DNA from: Antennarius striatus
Taxonomy: Eukaryota; Chordata; Actinopteri; Lophiiformes; Antennariidae
Direction of reading: 5' to 3'
DNA length: 64,000 bases
Assembly: GCF_040054535.1 (NCBI RefSeq)
Contig: NC_090787.1
Coordinates: 15,467,001 to 15,531,000, forward strand
Below the pieces are notes generated by a model. The model saw only the letters and a program-made list of their open reading frames with translations. It was not told where the DNA came from and ran no database searches. Of this stretch, positions 12,764-26,200 are shown piece after piece. Within the stretch, counting starts at the first letter, position 1; each line of letters begins with the position of its first letter. The position numbers and the translations under genes are program-made.

Positions 12764-12777
12764 GCGCCACCTGGTGG
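12764..12777 (-). promoter_or_regulatory. Perfect CTCF core motif, reverse
   Basis: The plus strand reads GCGCCACCTGGTGG, the exact reverse complement form SYGCCMYCTRSTGG of the CTCF core. It is oriented towards the forward site at 8711. It sits in an otherwise featureless 8 kb gap between the bHLH gene and vangl1. Confidence 0.75.
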
Positions 12778-13833
12778 CCACGGGCTGTAACCCCTCGTTT
12801 TAATGCAGTGGTCTGTATTGTACCCAGAGCCTCCTTCCTCTCTCGCACTGTTAACCACAATGGCCAGGCTCTGATGAGGACCTGCCCCTGCCTGAGCTCT
12901 ACGGACGCCTCGTTAGCAGCAGGAACAACAGAGTGGTGACACTTTCATTCATTCAGCAGGCAGGAAACGATGACAAACATCTGACACAGCACAGGTGGGT
13001 AAATTAACCGATAATCGCGTTACCAACGGGGCCACAACCCACCGGGGGAATTAGCCTGCCGTGAAGTTCAACGGGGAAAATGGTTTCTGCTCATCAGGTT
13101 ACCGCTGCTATCCCACATTTATGCTTTAAGGGGTTGTTGTTATAATTTTATTTTATTTATTTTTTCCCCCTAATTTATACCCGTCTCCTGTACCCTAGAG
13201 CCTGTACGTGTAAATGTGTAAAACCGGGCGAATGCGTGCGTAATTTGACGTGGCGGTGGCTCCTGCTCTCCATAACGGTGTTCAGGATGTAAATGAAATG
13301 AGTAATATTGTGTAACATTGTGTCTGGCTGTGTAATAGAGATGTAACATCACATCCCACGGTTCCAGTCCAGAGAGCCGCTCACATCACTCCGCGCCTGC
13401 AGGCTGACGGTGAGCGTCGCCATCAGTGGCGCACAGCTGGATGAGGTGTTCTGATGCTGCAGTGAAAGTGTGAACCCACACTAATTTAGTATTGAGCAGA
13501 GCTGATAGGTCCTGTGTGAGGAGGCTGGAGGACATTGTTCCTCCTGGAAGCGATTCTTGCCGTGGATGATTAAATAAAAGTGGTTTTGGAAGAGCTTTTC
13601 TTGCTGTTGTCTTTTTAACCCTGCGTTATGGCTGACAGGATAGTGTTCACTGTCTCAGTTTGGATAGAAATGCATTGTGGAGTCTTTACAGAATAAAACC
13701 CACTGCTGTTCACTCATGTATCTGCTCACCCTTCACTGGTGAACTGCAATTCAGTTCCACATGAGAGGATCAGAGGGACCCAAGTTTGCATTCCAGAGAA
13801 CAGTGTCAGGTTTTAACTTTCTGTTACTACCGC

Positions 13834-13975
<142 letters not shown>

Positions 13976-15001
13976 AGCAGTGGGGTGGGAGTGACTAAGA
14001 CTATCCAGTCACCCTAAGGTCACAGGTTTGCTCTCTGCGTGTGACTAATCAAATGTCCGTCTGTCACAGCAAACAATGAGAGGAAAATAAGAAGGAAGCA
14101 AGATCCTGATGGTGTCAGGTGTCCTCGTGATGAGGTCACTGGTAGTGTTTTACTTTGTGCATGCTTTTTAAATATGTCTGTTCATCAGTCTGATTGTGGT
14201 CCGATTGTGTCTCTGGAGTGTGTTTGTTTTTACGTGTGTGTTTTGTGTAGACGTCTCGTGGTAAACACAAAATCCAGGTGTTCCAGGTCAAGTTAATCAT
14301 TCATTCAGTTGAATTGCTGGTCGGTCAATATGGGCAATTTGAATATGTGGCCTTGTGTTCTAGAAAACAGCTACTAGAAAGTACACATTAGGTTTATCAA
14401 TAAATTAAAATGATAAGATAATCAGAATTTATACAGTTGTTGTGACCCCAGTTTAACACACTTACCTCCAGATACATGCTACAGTATTTCTGTTCGTTTG
14501 ATTGTTTGTCTCTCCTCGTGATGTCTCCAATAGTTGTTGACAGATGTTGGTCCAATAGTTTCGGGGTGAACTTCATGCAGAGGAAAAGTTACATTTCAGG
14601 AGTTAAATCTTGGGGCTGATCTTGTACGGCTGCAGCTTCTTAATCACCTTTTCATTTTATTCAATTCCTTTTTATGTTATAAAATAATTTATAAAAACAA
14701 TAGGCCAGTATAAAACCAGAACGCCACATGCACAGCTTTAGATGTTCCACCAATGTGGACAAAAGGATATATATTTATAGATAGATAGATTGTTTTTATT
14801 GTTATAATCTGAATATGGAGCCTCTATTTAGAGGGGTAACAGAGATCTGCTGTCACTGAGACGAGTCAAACTCATTTCTTTAATCTGAGAGGGAAAACCA
14901 ACCCAGCAGACTGTCAGCTGCTGCACCTGGAATAATGCCACCAGGGCAGGGCATACTTGTGGGAAGACACAAGGGCTAATGGGTGTGTGAGGGAAGGCAC
15001 T

Positions 15002-15015
15002 GTTGCCACGGTAAC
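15002..15015. promoter_or_regulatory. RFX X-box, perfect consensus
   Basis: GTTGCCACGGTAAC fits the X-box GTNRCC-N2-RGYAAC fully. RFX factors control ciliary and neural genes. It lies 2.9 kb upstream of the vangl1 start codon. About half a chance match is expected per 64 kb, so context matters more than the match. Confidence 0.45.
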
Positions 15016-15996
15016 CAGACCTCAGCATGTGCTACAGATGGGTTTACAAGGCTGCTCCGTCCTTCAATTTGGTGCCAACACCGCGCCGACCACTTAAAGG
15101 AAATCTCCAATTCCACGCGTCCGTCTCTCTGCTCAGATTTGAATCCAAAGTGAAGCCATATTAGATTAATTTCAACATGCCGAGTTTTATAATTGAATAA
15201 CCAACGCATCATCCAGCATAAGAGCCCGACCCACCAGATGTCCCGCCCCCTTGGAGGTATTTAATGTAATAGATCAATCTGTTTTTATTCCTTCTGTGGA
15301 AACAAAAAAATCTCTCATCTGTGAGCCCAAGCACATGAAACGGCAGCAGCTCCACCCCCCCACCCCCCACCCAATCCATCCATTAGACAAACACGTTAAT
15401 GAGTGTTTGTTTTGCATTAGTGTCACTTTCTGCCCTTGTGGATATCTCGTCAGTGCAGCCGACCAGAACGGTCCGCAGTGATGCGAACACACTTCAGTGG
15501 ACAATCCATTTTACCACGCGGAGTCGTCCTCATCAGAGCAGAGCTGAATGTTCCAGCGCTGACCGAAAGGAAAGCAGGCAGCCCCGTAGCTCGTGGAGCT
15601 ACGTCTGCATGCTTTATTCATAGTCGTCTGTTCGGTTTGTAAATGATAGTTTTTCTTACCCCGTGGCTGCAATTTTCCACATGGCCTGGTTGGCTGTGCC
15701 TCTTCATGCTCGTCTCGTGGAAGAGTGGCCTCACAGAAGATCGTCTTGGCCCACATTCTACCACCGCCACGCATGTGCAGGTCAGCACACAGGGGGTTAA
15801 CAGCTTTCATTCAGCTCAGACGCTCATTCGTTTCACCACATGGGCTCTGGGAGTGATGAGAAGATACCGTTTGCTCTTTGTGGCCCTGTCGTCTCATCAC
15901 TCTCTATCTAGACACATATATAAATGAATTATCCCAATTTGCTCTCAGCAGGAGGGATTGATTGTTGCATCCAGATGGGCCTCCGGTTTTTACAGT

Positions 15997-16010
15997 GTTG
16001 TCATGGCAAC
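15997..16010. promoter_or_regulatory. RFX X-box, one mismatch
   Basis: GTTGTCATGGCAAC is one base away from the X-box consensus and from a perfect palindrome. It is 1 kb right of the other X-box and 1.85 kb upstream of the vangl1 ATG. Confidence 0.35.
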
Positions 16011-17545
16011 AGTGGACGCTCCAAATATGGATGGGGCGCGATAGAGATGTGGCTTTCCTGCATCAAAACTCTGCCTTGTTATAAAAAATTTGATGCTGGG
16101 ACTGTTGGACATGTGTTTTGATGTTGTGAGCTGTGTGTGGCTTCAATGCAATATTTATTCTAATCCAGGCCCCCGCCCTGTTTAAAAATGAGCTCCTCTG
16201 TTCACAGTAGCTCATTCTGCATGCACCAGAAACAGCCTGGATAGAGGCAGGTCATTATAAAGGTAATACATGATGTCCTGCACACAGCCGGTGGTAATTT
16301 ATAACGTATTTAACTGCATCATCTGCATACTGGAAAACGTCTGTATCGTCTTGATGGAAGTCAGCTGCTGCGTCTTTGTCTGCCCTCTCATTCAGAGCCT
16401 GATCTCCACAAAGCTGTGATACACATCCTAATATGCCAAATGGGCTATTTTACTGTTTGTATGCGCCACTGGCGACGGAGATAACAAATGGTCTGTAAAT
16501 GGCATAAGGGAGAATAATACCAGTTAATAAAATGAGACGAGGCTCTGGGATGTGGTTTGGTTGTCAGGACAACAGCTGGGAGGCGGACAGGGTGTGGATT
16601 GAGGTCTAAATGAATGGTCATGCATGGTGGAAGCACTAAGACATCCTAATGCACCAGAGGAGGAAGGGGGGGGGGCATTAGAGCTCAGGCAGGGAGTTTC
16701 TGCATGACCTCATAGGATGACAGCCGGAATGGAGAGCTCACATAAAGAGCTCATATCAAAGATTCAGAAAAATGGAGCATCATATTGTTTCATTTGGAAG
16801 TACATTTCTTTTCAGATCTACTATTGTCTTTTTCAAATCGATTGCACCTCCTTCCATTTTCCCCAAGAACATTTTCTCAACAAAAGTCTGTTTTGGATTC
16901 TTTTTTTTTTTAAATCCAACTGAATGATGCGTTACATCTTTTGGAAACTCCCACTCAACATGGCAGCACAAAGCCGTAGTTTCACCGGAAAACACTAGTC
17001 GCACATTCATTTGAGAGGGAAAAGGGAGAACGCTTATGCATGTGAACTATATTTTGAATGTGGCATTTTACTGCCTGATTCTGAGGCTCTGTTTCCAGCT
17101 ATGTCTTCTAAACGGTGCTCAGAGCAGAAAGGCAGTGTTTTGAAGCTCAGTGCAGACTTGGAAGGTGATCCATTAGCCAACAACTGCGCACGTAGAGACA
17201 GCTGGTGGAGACAGATGTCAAAAAGAAACTTGTCTGGGCGTCCTTGGCAGGTTTATCATGATATTTTAGAATTGGTAAATAAAGAATGTCATTTATCCTC
17301 CCATTTTGTCTGGATCTACTTAAAATTCAGCTTTCCTCTTGTGTCGCAGGAAACACCTTCCTGCCAAGTTTCATAAATGTTCCTCAAGTAGTTTGTGTGT
17401 CACTTTGAAAAGTGTTGAAAAAGTAGTTTTAAAGGACGTGGAAATAAATTCATGGATGTTTTCCTTCATGGATGGATTTTTCTCCCGATTTACACTAAAA
17501 TTCAATGATTTGTCTTGACGTATTGATTTCATTCACGGTAATGTG

Positions 17546-17609
17546 AATGATGTGATGTGATGTGATGTGATGTGATGTGATGTGATGTGATGTGATGTGA
17601 TGTGATGTG
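17546..17609. repeat. (TGATG)n pentanucleotide array
   Basis: About twelve nearly perfect copies of TGATG lie 250 bp upstream of the vangl1 start codon. They would be in the intron just before the leader/first coding exon. Confidence 0.95.
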
Positions 17610-17859
17610 TAGCACCAGCCTGCGCTGGAATGCGTTGCCCTTGCAGCATTATTTCGGTTCAGTGCGATCTTCACGCCCTCTGCTCTGTTCCTCAGGTCGA
17701 TGTGACCCCTCCAGCTGCTCTCTGGATTTGATGCTGGTTATCGTGGATTCCAGCCTGTAACAATCTCCTCCTCTTGAGTGCCGCCACCCATCAACCCTCT
17801 CTGCAACACAAACTCACCTCACCCCACTGGGAACTCACCGGCTCTAAAAGTGTGTGGGA

Positions 17860-19160
17860 ATGGACACCGAGTCGACACACTCCGGTTACTCCTACCACTC
17901 CAGCCGCTCCGGGAGATCAAACCGACATGGGTATGTTCCCTGTCTGCTCACCGACTCTCTCATGACATCTTATCTCCGGGGTGACACGCAGCATCTCAGA
18001 CATAAGCCTTCAGTGCACACTGAGATTGTTGCATCTGTCATTTGGATTGAATGGACTTGCATGCTGGCTGTAGCCAAGTCAATCAGCTGAGAAGCGAAGA
18101 GGGAAAGTGATTGAGGCAGGCAGATACTGTGGATTAGGGTCGTCACAGCTGAGTAGCTCTAACCTATTTCACTTCGTCTCTCCTGCAAATGAGAGAATCT
18201 CACCATTCTCATTCATGTGAATACTCACTATTCTGTGTGGAATAGTCTCTGTCCCTTTTGTCATTAATTCACATCAATAAATAATCTGCAGAGAATTGGA
18301 CCAATCGATTGATTAATCATTCGAACAAAAGGGCCCATGGTTGCATGTTTAATGTCTTGATTCTTCAGGAAAATTAATAAAAAGTTTATTAAAGAGAAAA
18401 GTTTTAAAAGTTAATGAAACATCAGATTTTATTCAAATTATTGAGAAGTTAGAACAACACGCTGAAGTCAATAGATGGATCAAGTTGTTTCTGCATTTTT
18501 ATTGTGTTTGTTTTTTTATTGATAATGAGATCAATATTTGATATTTCTGGTTGAAATAAATTTTTATATTGTCTTACACATTTTTGTTTGGCCTTTTCTG
18601 CTAATTATAGTCTGATGAACCAGGAAATATGAATACATAAACTTGAGACAGTTAATCAAGCAGATAACCTCCAGTGGTTGATATTGATTTGAGAGCATGA
18701 ATATCTGTTTCTGAGCTTCCTGTTTGCTGTGTGTTCGTCATCAGCGAGCGAAGCCGTGACCGACACAAGGCCAGCAGCAGTAAAGACAGCAGCCGCTCTG
18801 AGAGATCTGTGGTCATCAACCCTCCTGATTCACCATCCCAGGAATCCCCCGTTCACAACGGAGATCCGCTGCCAGGAGAACCCGTACCAGCGGGAGATCA
18901 CGGAGATGATGGCCAGGTATTCCCTACGGAAGCATGAAAATGAAGTAAAACAAGAAGGAAGTCAGGCTGTTTCATTGGACAGTAAATAAGAAGGCTCTTT
19001 AATCCCTCTGTGAACTCTCCACCATGACCTTATAAACTCACCCCCACACAGCTGGCTGCACATTTCCTCAGAGCTGACACAGGATAACAATGGTGACGAG
19101 GGATCAGGGAGGTCACGGGATTAGCATCCCTCTGGTACAGTAGGCCCGGGTGGATTTAAC

Positions 19161-19239
<79 letters not shown>

Positions 19240-20196
19240 TGATTTTAAAACAAAACAAAATTGATACCCTGCATTCCATGAAGCTGATTGTGCTGAGCTC
19301 TGCAAGTGAAAATGCTGGAGAATCCTGTGGTTATAGAGCTGAGAGACACAGAGGACATGTATCAGGGACTAAAGATGGACTCACAAGTAGTTTGACATGT
19401 AGGGAAATGTGTTTATTGTTGTTTTTTGTCATGTTTGTCAGTTCAGAGGAATGAATCTACTGCCTGGTAGATATGAAGCTATAAACTGAACCCGGTGAGT
19501 TTGTTTCGATTCAGAAGCTTTTAAAAATCCACTGGCATAAACCAACCAACGTATAAAGCTGCTAAAGCCTCCACCAAAATCCAAAATTCCTGGAATTATA
19601 ATTTACAAGACAGACTAACTCCTATCGAGAGACAGATATGATGAATGATTCTGATGAATCTAGAGTTTCATCTGGATGAAATGCCAAAAATCCATCTCTT
19701 GATCCAGCTTCTTATCAAAATATGTTAAACTGTTAAAACTTAGTAAAACTCAGTAGCTTTGAATAGAACCAGACAGTTTCCAGCCTTTATGCTAAGATAA
19801 CCGTCATCATTCTAAATACATGTACAGACATGATGGAGATCTGCTTCTTAAGAAGACAACAAATAAACGCACAGTATTTTCTGGACTATAAAGCGCACAT
19901 TCAACGAATGACCTATTCTAAAACTTTTCTATATATAAGACACACTGGATTATAAGATGCACTGTTGGTTTTTGAGAAAATTAAAAGCTTTTAGGTGGGC
20001 CTTATAGTGCAGAAAATACTGTATTTGATAAATTTCTAGCAGAGTGAGAAGTGAAATGACAACCAAAGGAGGAAAGAAGAAGGTGTAGATGGTTCTCTCC
20101 AGCCTTGGGCTCACAGACTCTCTGACCTACTTGAAATTGTAAAGCAGAAAAGCATTTTGTCATTGTGTATATATTGTTGGTTTGTGCATAAGAGAG

Positions 20197-20228
<32 letters not shown>

Positions 20229-23200
20229 TGCATGTGTGTGTGAGTATCCTCCCATGTCCTCAGCACACATTCTGAGATGTCTTGTGGTTTTCAGCTTGCA
20301 GCTGATGTCCATTGTCGGCGGTGTAAAGTAATCTTCCTTTGTGCTGTCGTAGCCCTCCAGATAAACGTGCCAAAGCGGCGCAGCAGCAGCAGTGCCATCA
20401 TTACCAGATCCACCACCGCCAGCCGGGGGCCTCCGGGCCCCCAGAGCTGCTGTAACACTAACTGGCTCCAGCGCAGGGACACATTCTCACACAGCGAGAT
20501 TAGCTTCAGCTTCCCTCCCAAACGCCACTTTGAGGAAAGCCGATATGAATAATCCTCCATGTTTACAGGCGTGTTTGTGACGCGGGGGGGGGGGGTGGGG
20601 ACACACAGCGTCTGTGTGAGTCACAGAGAGCGGGCGAGTCTGTTGCTGAGACTCGGACACTCTGCCAAAGTGGTTGCAGCTTCAGTTCACACTGTTAGCG
20701 TGTTAGCTCCAGCAGAGCCACAGCATATGGGAATGAGGCGCCTGCACTCGTTTGGACGTGTTAACTTTATTTCTGGACCCTCTCCATGCCATCTTTCCAT
20801 ATAGATCACAAATAATCATTGTAAATGTAGTGAAATTTACAAAACGCAGCCGGTCATTTCAAACTGTTGCTGTTTGTTTTGCGTTGCACTATTAATCATG
20901 TGACCAAATACACACTGTTCTGTCCACAAACAGTGGTGCAAAACACCACTTAACCGTGGTGTTTTGCAGTCATCAGGCTGGTTTGGTGTCTCTGTGGATG
21001 GTAATCAGTTGGTTGTTGTGTTGCTGTGCTTTATAGTTGAGCAGGCTGTAAATAATCCACATCCACCCTCCGTCCAGTAACCCTTCTCTCGCTCCTTACT
21101 GTACTTCCATACAAAGATCAGGCCTGATTGGTGGAGCATTAATCTTCTGGATTAATCCCCTGAGAATTAATGGCTGCTCTTGGAGCGTATTAGCCTGGTA
21201 GCAGATCCGGACCAAACGTCGGACCAGAGCCTGCTCGGTTAGGACTGAACATTTGGGCTTAAAGAGATTGTTTTTGCATTCCTACCGGTTCTCCTCTTTC
21301 CTCTGTAGCAGGGAAAGACTCTGATTGGTCGAGATCTGATCTGGCAGAGCGCTACGCAGGTTCAGCTCCTGTTCTTTGTGTCTCATTTCAAACCATTACC
21401 ACTCTCCTCCTCCTCCCCCTCATCTCACCCTCCCCTGGCATCAGCTCCTCCATCATGGCTCTATTAATTACCTGCAAACAGTAATGAGGGCAGAATTCAT
21501 CTTCAAGTGACATATTCATGCTGCAATTTTTAAAAAAATGTAACCACAACATTCATTTCACATTTCACATTCCCTGTGTATCAGCAGGGTTCGATTCATT
21601 CGGAGAGCGGTATGAAGTCATTAGTGACCTAGGAGGGTTCAGACATCTGTGGCCGTCTTCTGCCTCTTTACCCCCAGCATGTTGGCTTCGCTTCATTTGT
21701 CCATATGGTTGGAGTTTGGGGCTTTACAGACTGTTTAATGTGCTCGCATGTGAAGACTTTTCTCTTCGGTGTGTCGTTGCTTTTTCATCGCTGTCTCTGC
21801 AGGTGTCGCTCCTCTGATTGGCTCCAGTCAGAGAGACTTACAGTGCAGTGATGCTCCAGGAGACGGAGAATAGATAATTAGTTGAATTAATGACAGGGAA
21901 ATAAAAAAATAAACGTCTCTTTAGAGCAGACTTGTCATTAATATATTCTCTCTTTGTTGGATGGGTTGATGCTTAAATGACCCTGTCAGCTAGAAAGAAA
22001 GAAAAAAGTGATTCTAATTTACAATGATGTCCCTGGGAAGCTTCTTGTGCATTTGTGTGGCTGTGTCATCCTGTCATACTTCAACGGCACTTTGAAAAGA
22101 GCTGTCATAATGAGGCATGAAAATAAAAATATCTCTAAATAGCATGAAGGGTGTGATGGGACGCTGCTGCAAAGACAGATGGGAAATAAGACGATGACTT
22201 TTTGTTTTTAGTCAGATTTGCATGAATTCTCCTCTGCTTTGCGATACACGTATTCTTCAGGTCAGGAGACGTCTGTTTTTCTCCCCTACTTACAATTCAG
22301 ATGTGTGTTTCTAAAAGACTAGAAATATTCAGACAACTCGGAAAAAAAACACAACAACCACGATGTTCACTAAATTTGCTGCGCTTCTCTGTAAAGCCAT
22401 TTAGAAAAATGTGGTGGAAGAGAAATTATTCAGACCATCGTATATGTTAGATTTATTAGATTAATATACTATTTATCAGCTGTTTGCAAAAACCATATTA
22501 AAAGTAATGGTTCTGTAGTTCAAAATGATTCAATCCTCAAATACCTCCTGCCCTCACAGCCAGGAGGTCGTGAGTTCAAATCCCACCGAGGGCCTCTTTG
22601 TGAGGAGTTTGCATGTTCTCATCGTCAATTCAGTATATTTGTCTTTCATCATTTAATGCAGCTTAGAGAAATAAAATATGAAAAGTGCCAATAAATACAT
22701 GCAGATAGAGTATAGCTTGCCTCTTTCCAATCTTTCACCAAATGTTCCCTTTTTCTCCCAGGACGATAACTGGGGGGAAACCACCACGGCGGTGACCGGC
22801 ACCTCAGAGCTGAGTATATCCCAGGAGGAAGTGGTCGGCCTGGGGAAGGGGATACAGGACCGGACCCAGGACTTCCGCCGTTACCTTCCTCTGGCTGTGG
22901 GTGTGTGTGTGGGGCTGCTGGTGCTGGTCACGCCTCTCGTCTTCCTGCTTCTTCCCGCCGTCATGTGGCCCGAGAGGCTGCAGGCTTGTGGGACGGCCTG
23001 TGAGGGCCTCTTCCTCTCCATCGCCTTCAAGCTTCTCATCCTACTGGTTGCCATTTGGGCCTTGTTTCTGCGACCAGGCCGCGCCAGCCTGCCCAGAGTG
23101 TGTGTGTACCGGGCCTTCCTCACCACCCTCACACTCCTCCTCACCATGTCTTATTGGCTCTTCTATGGGGTTCGGATCCTTGATGCTCAGGTGAGCTTGA

Positions 23201-26200
23201 ATGTGTGAGGCGGTCAGAGCAATGACTCATAATGACAAGCATTCACCATTGTGAGGCCTTTTAATGTCTTTAGATAGTGTCTCAAGATGTCTTTTAGTTC
23301 ATTTCATTACTTAATTATATAAAAATACATTTTCAGTTCAATCTCTGTGGAAGTTTCTCGTCTAGAAAAAGGTTTTCGGTCAACTGTGTAGAAAATTTTC
23401 CTTTAATCCATGATGGGATCTGAACAGGATGAGGACTACCATGGCATCGTCCAGTTTGCCGTGTCCCTGGTGGACTCCCAGCTGTTCGTCCACTACGTGG
23501 CCGTGGTGCTGCTGGAGCTTCGTCACGTCCAGCCCTGTTACAGCGTGTGTGTTATCCGCTCTACAGACGGAGAGACGCGGCACTACAACGTTGGACAGCT
23601 GAGGTCTGAGAGCTCCGCATCCGAAATAAACTCCTCTATGGGCTTTAACGTTCTTAATGTACTGAACCATACATACTTTTTTTTAATTCCAGAGATTCTG
23701 CATTTTTCTTCTTTTTTCTCAATGAATAATGTTTGGATTAGCATATTTTAGGGGTCGGTGTGTACGAGTGTGTGAGAATTGGTGTGGATCAAAATGAAAC
23801 TGGTGTAGATCCCCCCCCGATTTTATGATGTGGATTCATGGTGCAGGACTACCCGGTGATAAATGGGAAGTTAAGACCTGTTAAGTAGATAAGTATTATA
23901 AATAACTGAGTTAAAACATCAGTTTGTTCAGCTAGAGGCTGTTTGTGAGTCCATAACTGCATAAAATTTAATAGACTGACTCAAGTGATGTCACTTGAGT
24001 CATGTCAAATGAAAACTCCAAAATGTGAGGGGATACACTTAGAGAGGGTGAGTTTAACAAACCATTCATTCCTGCTAGACGTTAAACTAGAGATATGCAT
24101 TGTGGGTAACAGAACAGAACCAAATATGGGACATTTCGTTTTAACTTAAATAACCTTTTAATTACATAGACGTATCTGCTCAGTGGATGCCGGGGTATTA
24201 TTCCGTGGCCTATATAAGGCAGCCATAATGTATGTCATATCCCGCCGTATTGGCGTTTTATCTCTCCATCTGTCTCTCGTCTCACACAGCATTCAGAGGG
24301 CTGCTCTGTCCATCCTGGAGTATTACTACAGAGATTTTCCAATCCATAACCCGGCTCTTCTCTCCGCCTCAAAGCACCGGGCTGCCAAACACCTGGCCGG
24401 GTTAAAGGTCTACAACGTAGATGGTTGGTTGCTTTATATATTACCCTGTCGTATAAAATCTCCGCTGTCCTCTGTCTTCTTACATTCTGTGGCTTGAATG
24501 GTTTTCTACTCTTTTGCAACCCATCATCCACCTTTCTTCTTCCGATGATCTATGATAGGGATGCAGTATGGGATATGGTGTCCTGGCTGTACCTCACCCA
24601 CACACCCACCTCTCTCTAAATCAGTAGTATGCCTCTGGAGGGCGGAGGAATTCCAAGCGTTAAATAATTCATCAGAATCTCTCTCCTTCCTCCAGCTCCA
24701 CTTAGTCGCACTTTCTTTCCCCCTCCTTTCTTCATTTCATTATTTTTTTCATGCCTCAACCCCCACTGCAACAGCAGCCGCCCCAACCCCCCTCTCATTC
24801 AAAGTCATCACAGGCAGCTCTTCTCAAAGCCTGGGTAGGCAAGCCACTTAAGGGGCTGCTGTTTACCCATATTTCCACTGGAAATAGGAGCAATAACAGC
24901 TTCTGCTGCTCCCCTGACTCTCACAGCTAATGTTGTGATGGGTTGTGCTCTCTGAGCTTATTTATGTGTTGTTGCTACATGTAGGGCGTGTTTCTCACCT
25001 TAATAGAGAAGTTTCAATATTCTTATGCAAATGAGATTATTAATAATTTACATCGCACCTGACCCGCAGCGTTTACCGTCTATAAACAACCTCAAACTGT
25101 TCTGATGTTCGTGAACATCAACCAGATCCGCTAAAACCCCACAATCGAACGCCCAGCAACACAAATATACTGTCGTACAAGCTCCACCACCTTTAATGGT
25201 TTGATGCACAAACTGCTAAAATTCACATATCAAACAAGAACGCTGGTCTTTGAAGTGTGAAATGATGAATATTTCATCCACACCCCAGCATGTGGATGCT
25301 TCCAGTGGCAGTCGTCTCTTTTCTTAGTGCTATAATTAATATTCTTTGTAAATGAAACGAGCGACTTGTCAGGATGCCCGAGATGAGCAGCAAAGGATGT
25401 TATATATTGTAGTCAACTCTGTCTCAAAAGTAAAAATGACGTTATACTTAGCAACAATATCGATTCCCAGCTTGAGCTTCCCTTCTGTCCGCGATCCAGA
25501 TTGAGCTCCGGCGCATTAATCAGAGGCCGGCGGGTCAGGGGCGGCTTCCTGCATCTCAGACTGATTTAACCAATCTGTCTCTGTCCTGTCTTTTTGGTGC
25601 AGCTCCAGGGAGCGCAGCCGGAGCACAGCCTGGTAATGGGAATCAGTCAAGAGGCATGGCTCCAGCTGCCGGCAAGCACAAAGACACCGCCCACAGCGAG
25701 CTATACTACGAAGAGGCCGACTACGAGAGACGAGTCCGTAAGCGTAGAGCCAGGTGAGGAAGAAAAGATATAAAGTTTTACCAGATGTGTGCCTCCATTC
25801 ATAAATCACATTCTGACTGAATGCCTCCAAATTTGAGTACAAGCCTTTGAAATGTTTTTTAAGAGGGTTTTTACTGATTTAATCTACTTCACACTGCAAA
25901 CATTTGAAGACCCTTTCATATTATGCATTCAGTATGAGTATGAGACATTTGGGACAAGGTCACATCCTTGTTTCATGATAACATGAATTCAAATATGTAT
26001 TTGAAATTAATATGTGGCTTCCGCTGCTTGAGTTAGTCAAGCAGTATCTCTAGTCATTATTACTCTTGTAAATAGTCAGTATAAACGGGACAAATGTCGG
26101 CCACATCCTAATGAAACTGTGTGTAAATGAATTAAATTAGTCTTTACAGGCCCGGATTTGTTTTGAACAGAAGTAGTTAAGTTTGGTCAGCATCCCAGAC

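Larger units (their letters stand above)
18917..22761 (+). other. vangl1: vangl1 intron 2 (3.8 kb)
   Basis: This is the largest vangl1 intron. It holds a GT array, a mariner-like MITE, a GT/GCGT array and a SINE-like fragment. The stretch near 21060-21500 is rich in TAAT-type homeodomain cores (for example GGATTAATCCCC and CTATTAATTACC) and looks like a candidate enhancer, though conservation cannot be checked here. Confidence 0.6.

Noticed and set aside
17011-17376. 121-residue frame upstream of vangl1
   Set aside because: No family likeness, no splice or promoter context, and composition like the surrounding intergenic DNA.
22555-22610. tRNA-like sequence with a B-box match
   Set aside because: It is the head of a SINE-like repeat; no cloverleaf with acceptor stem could be drawn.
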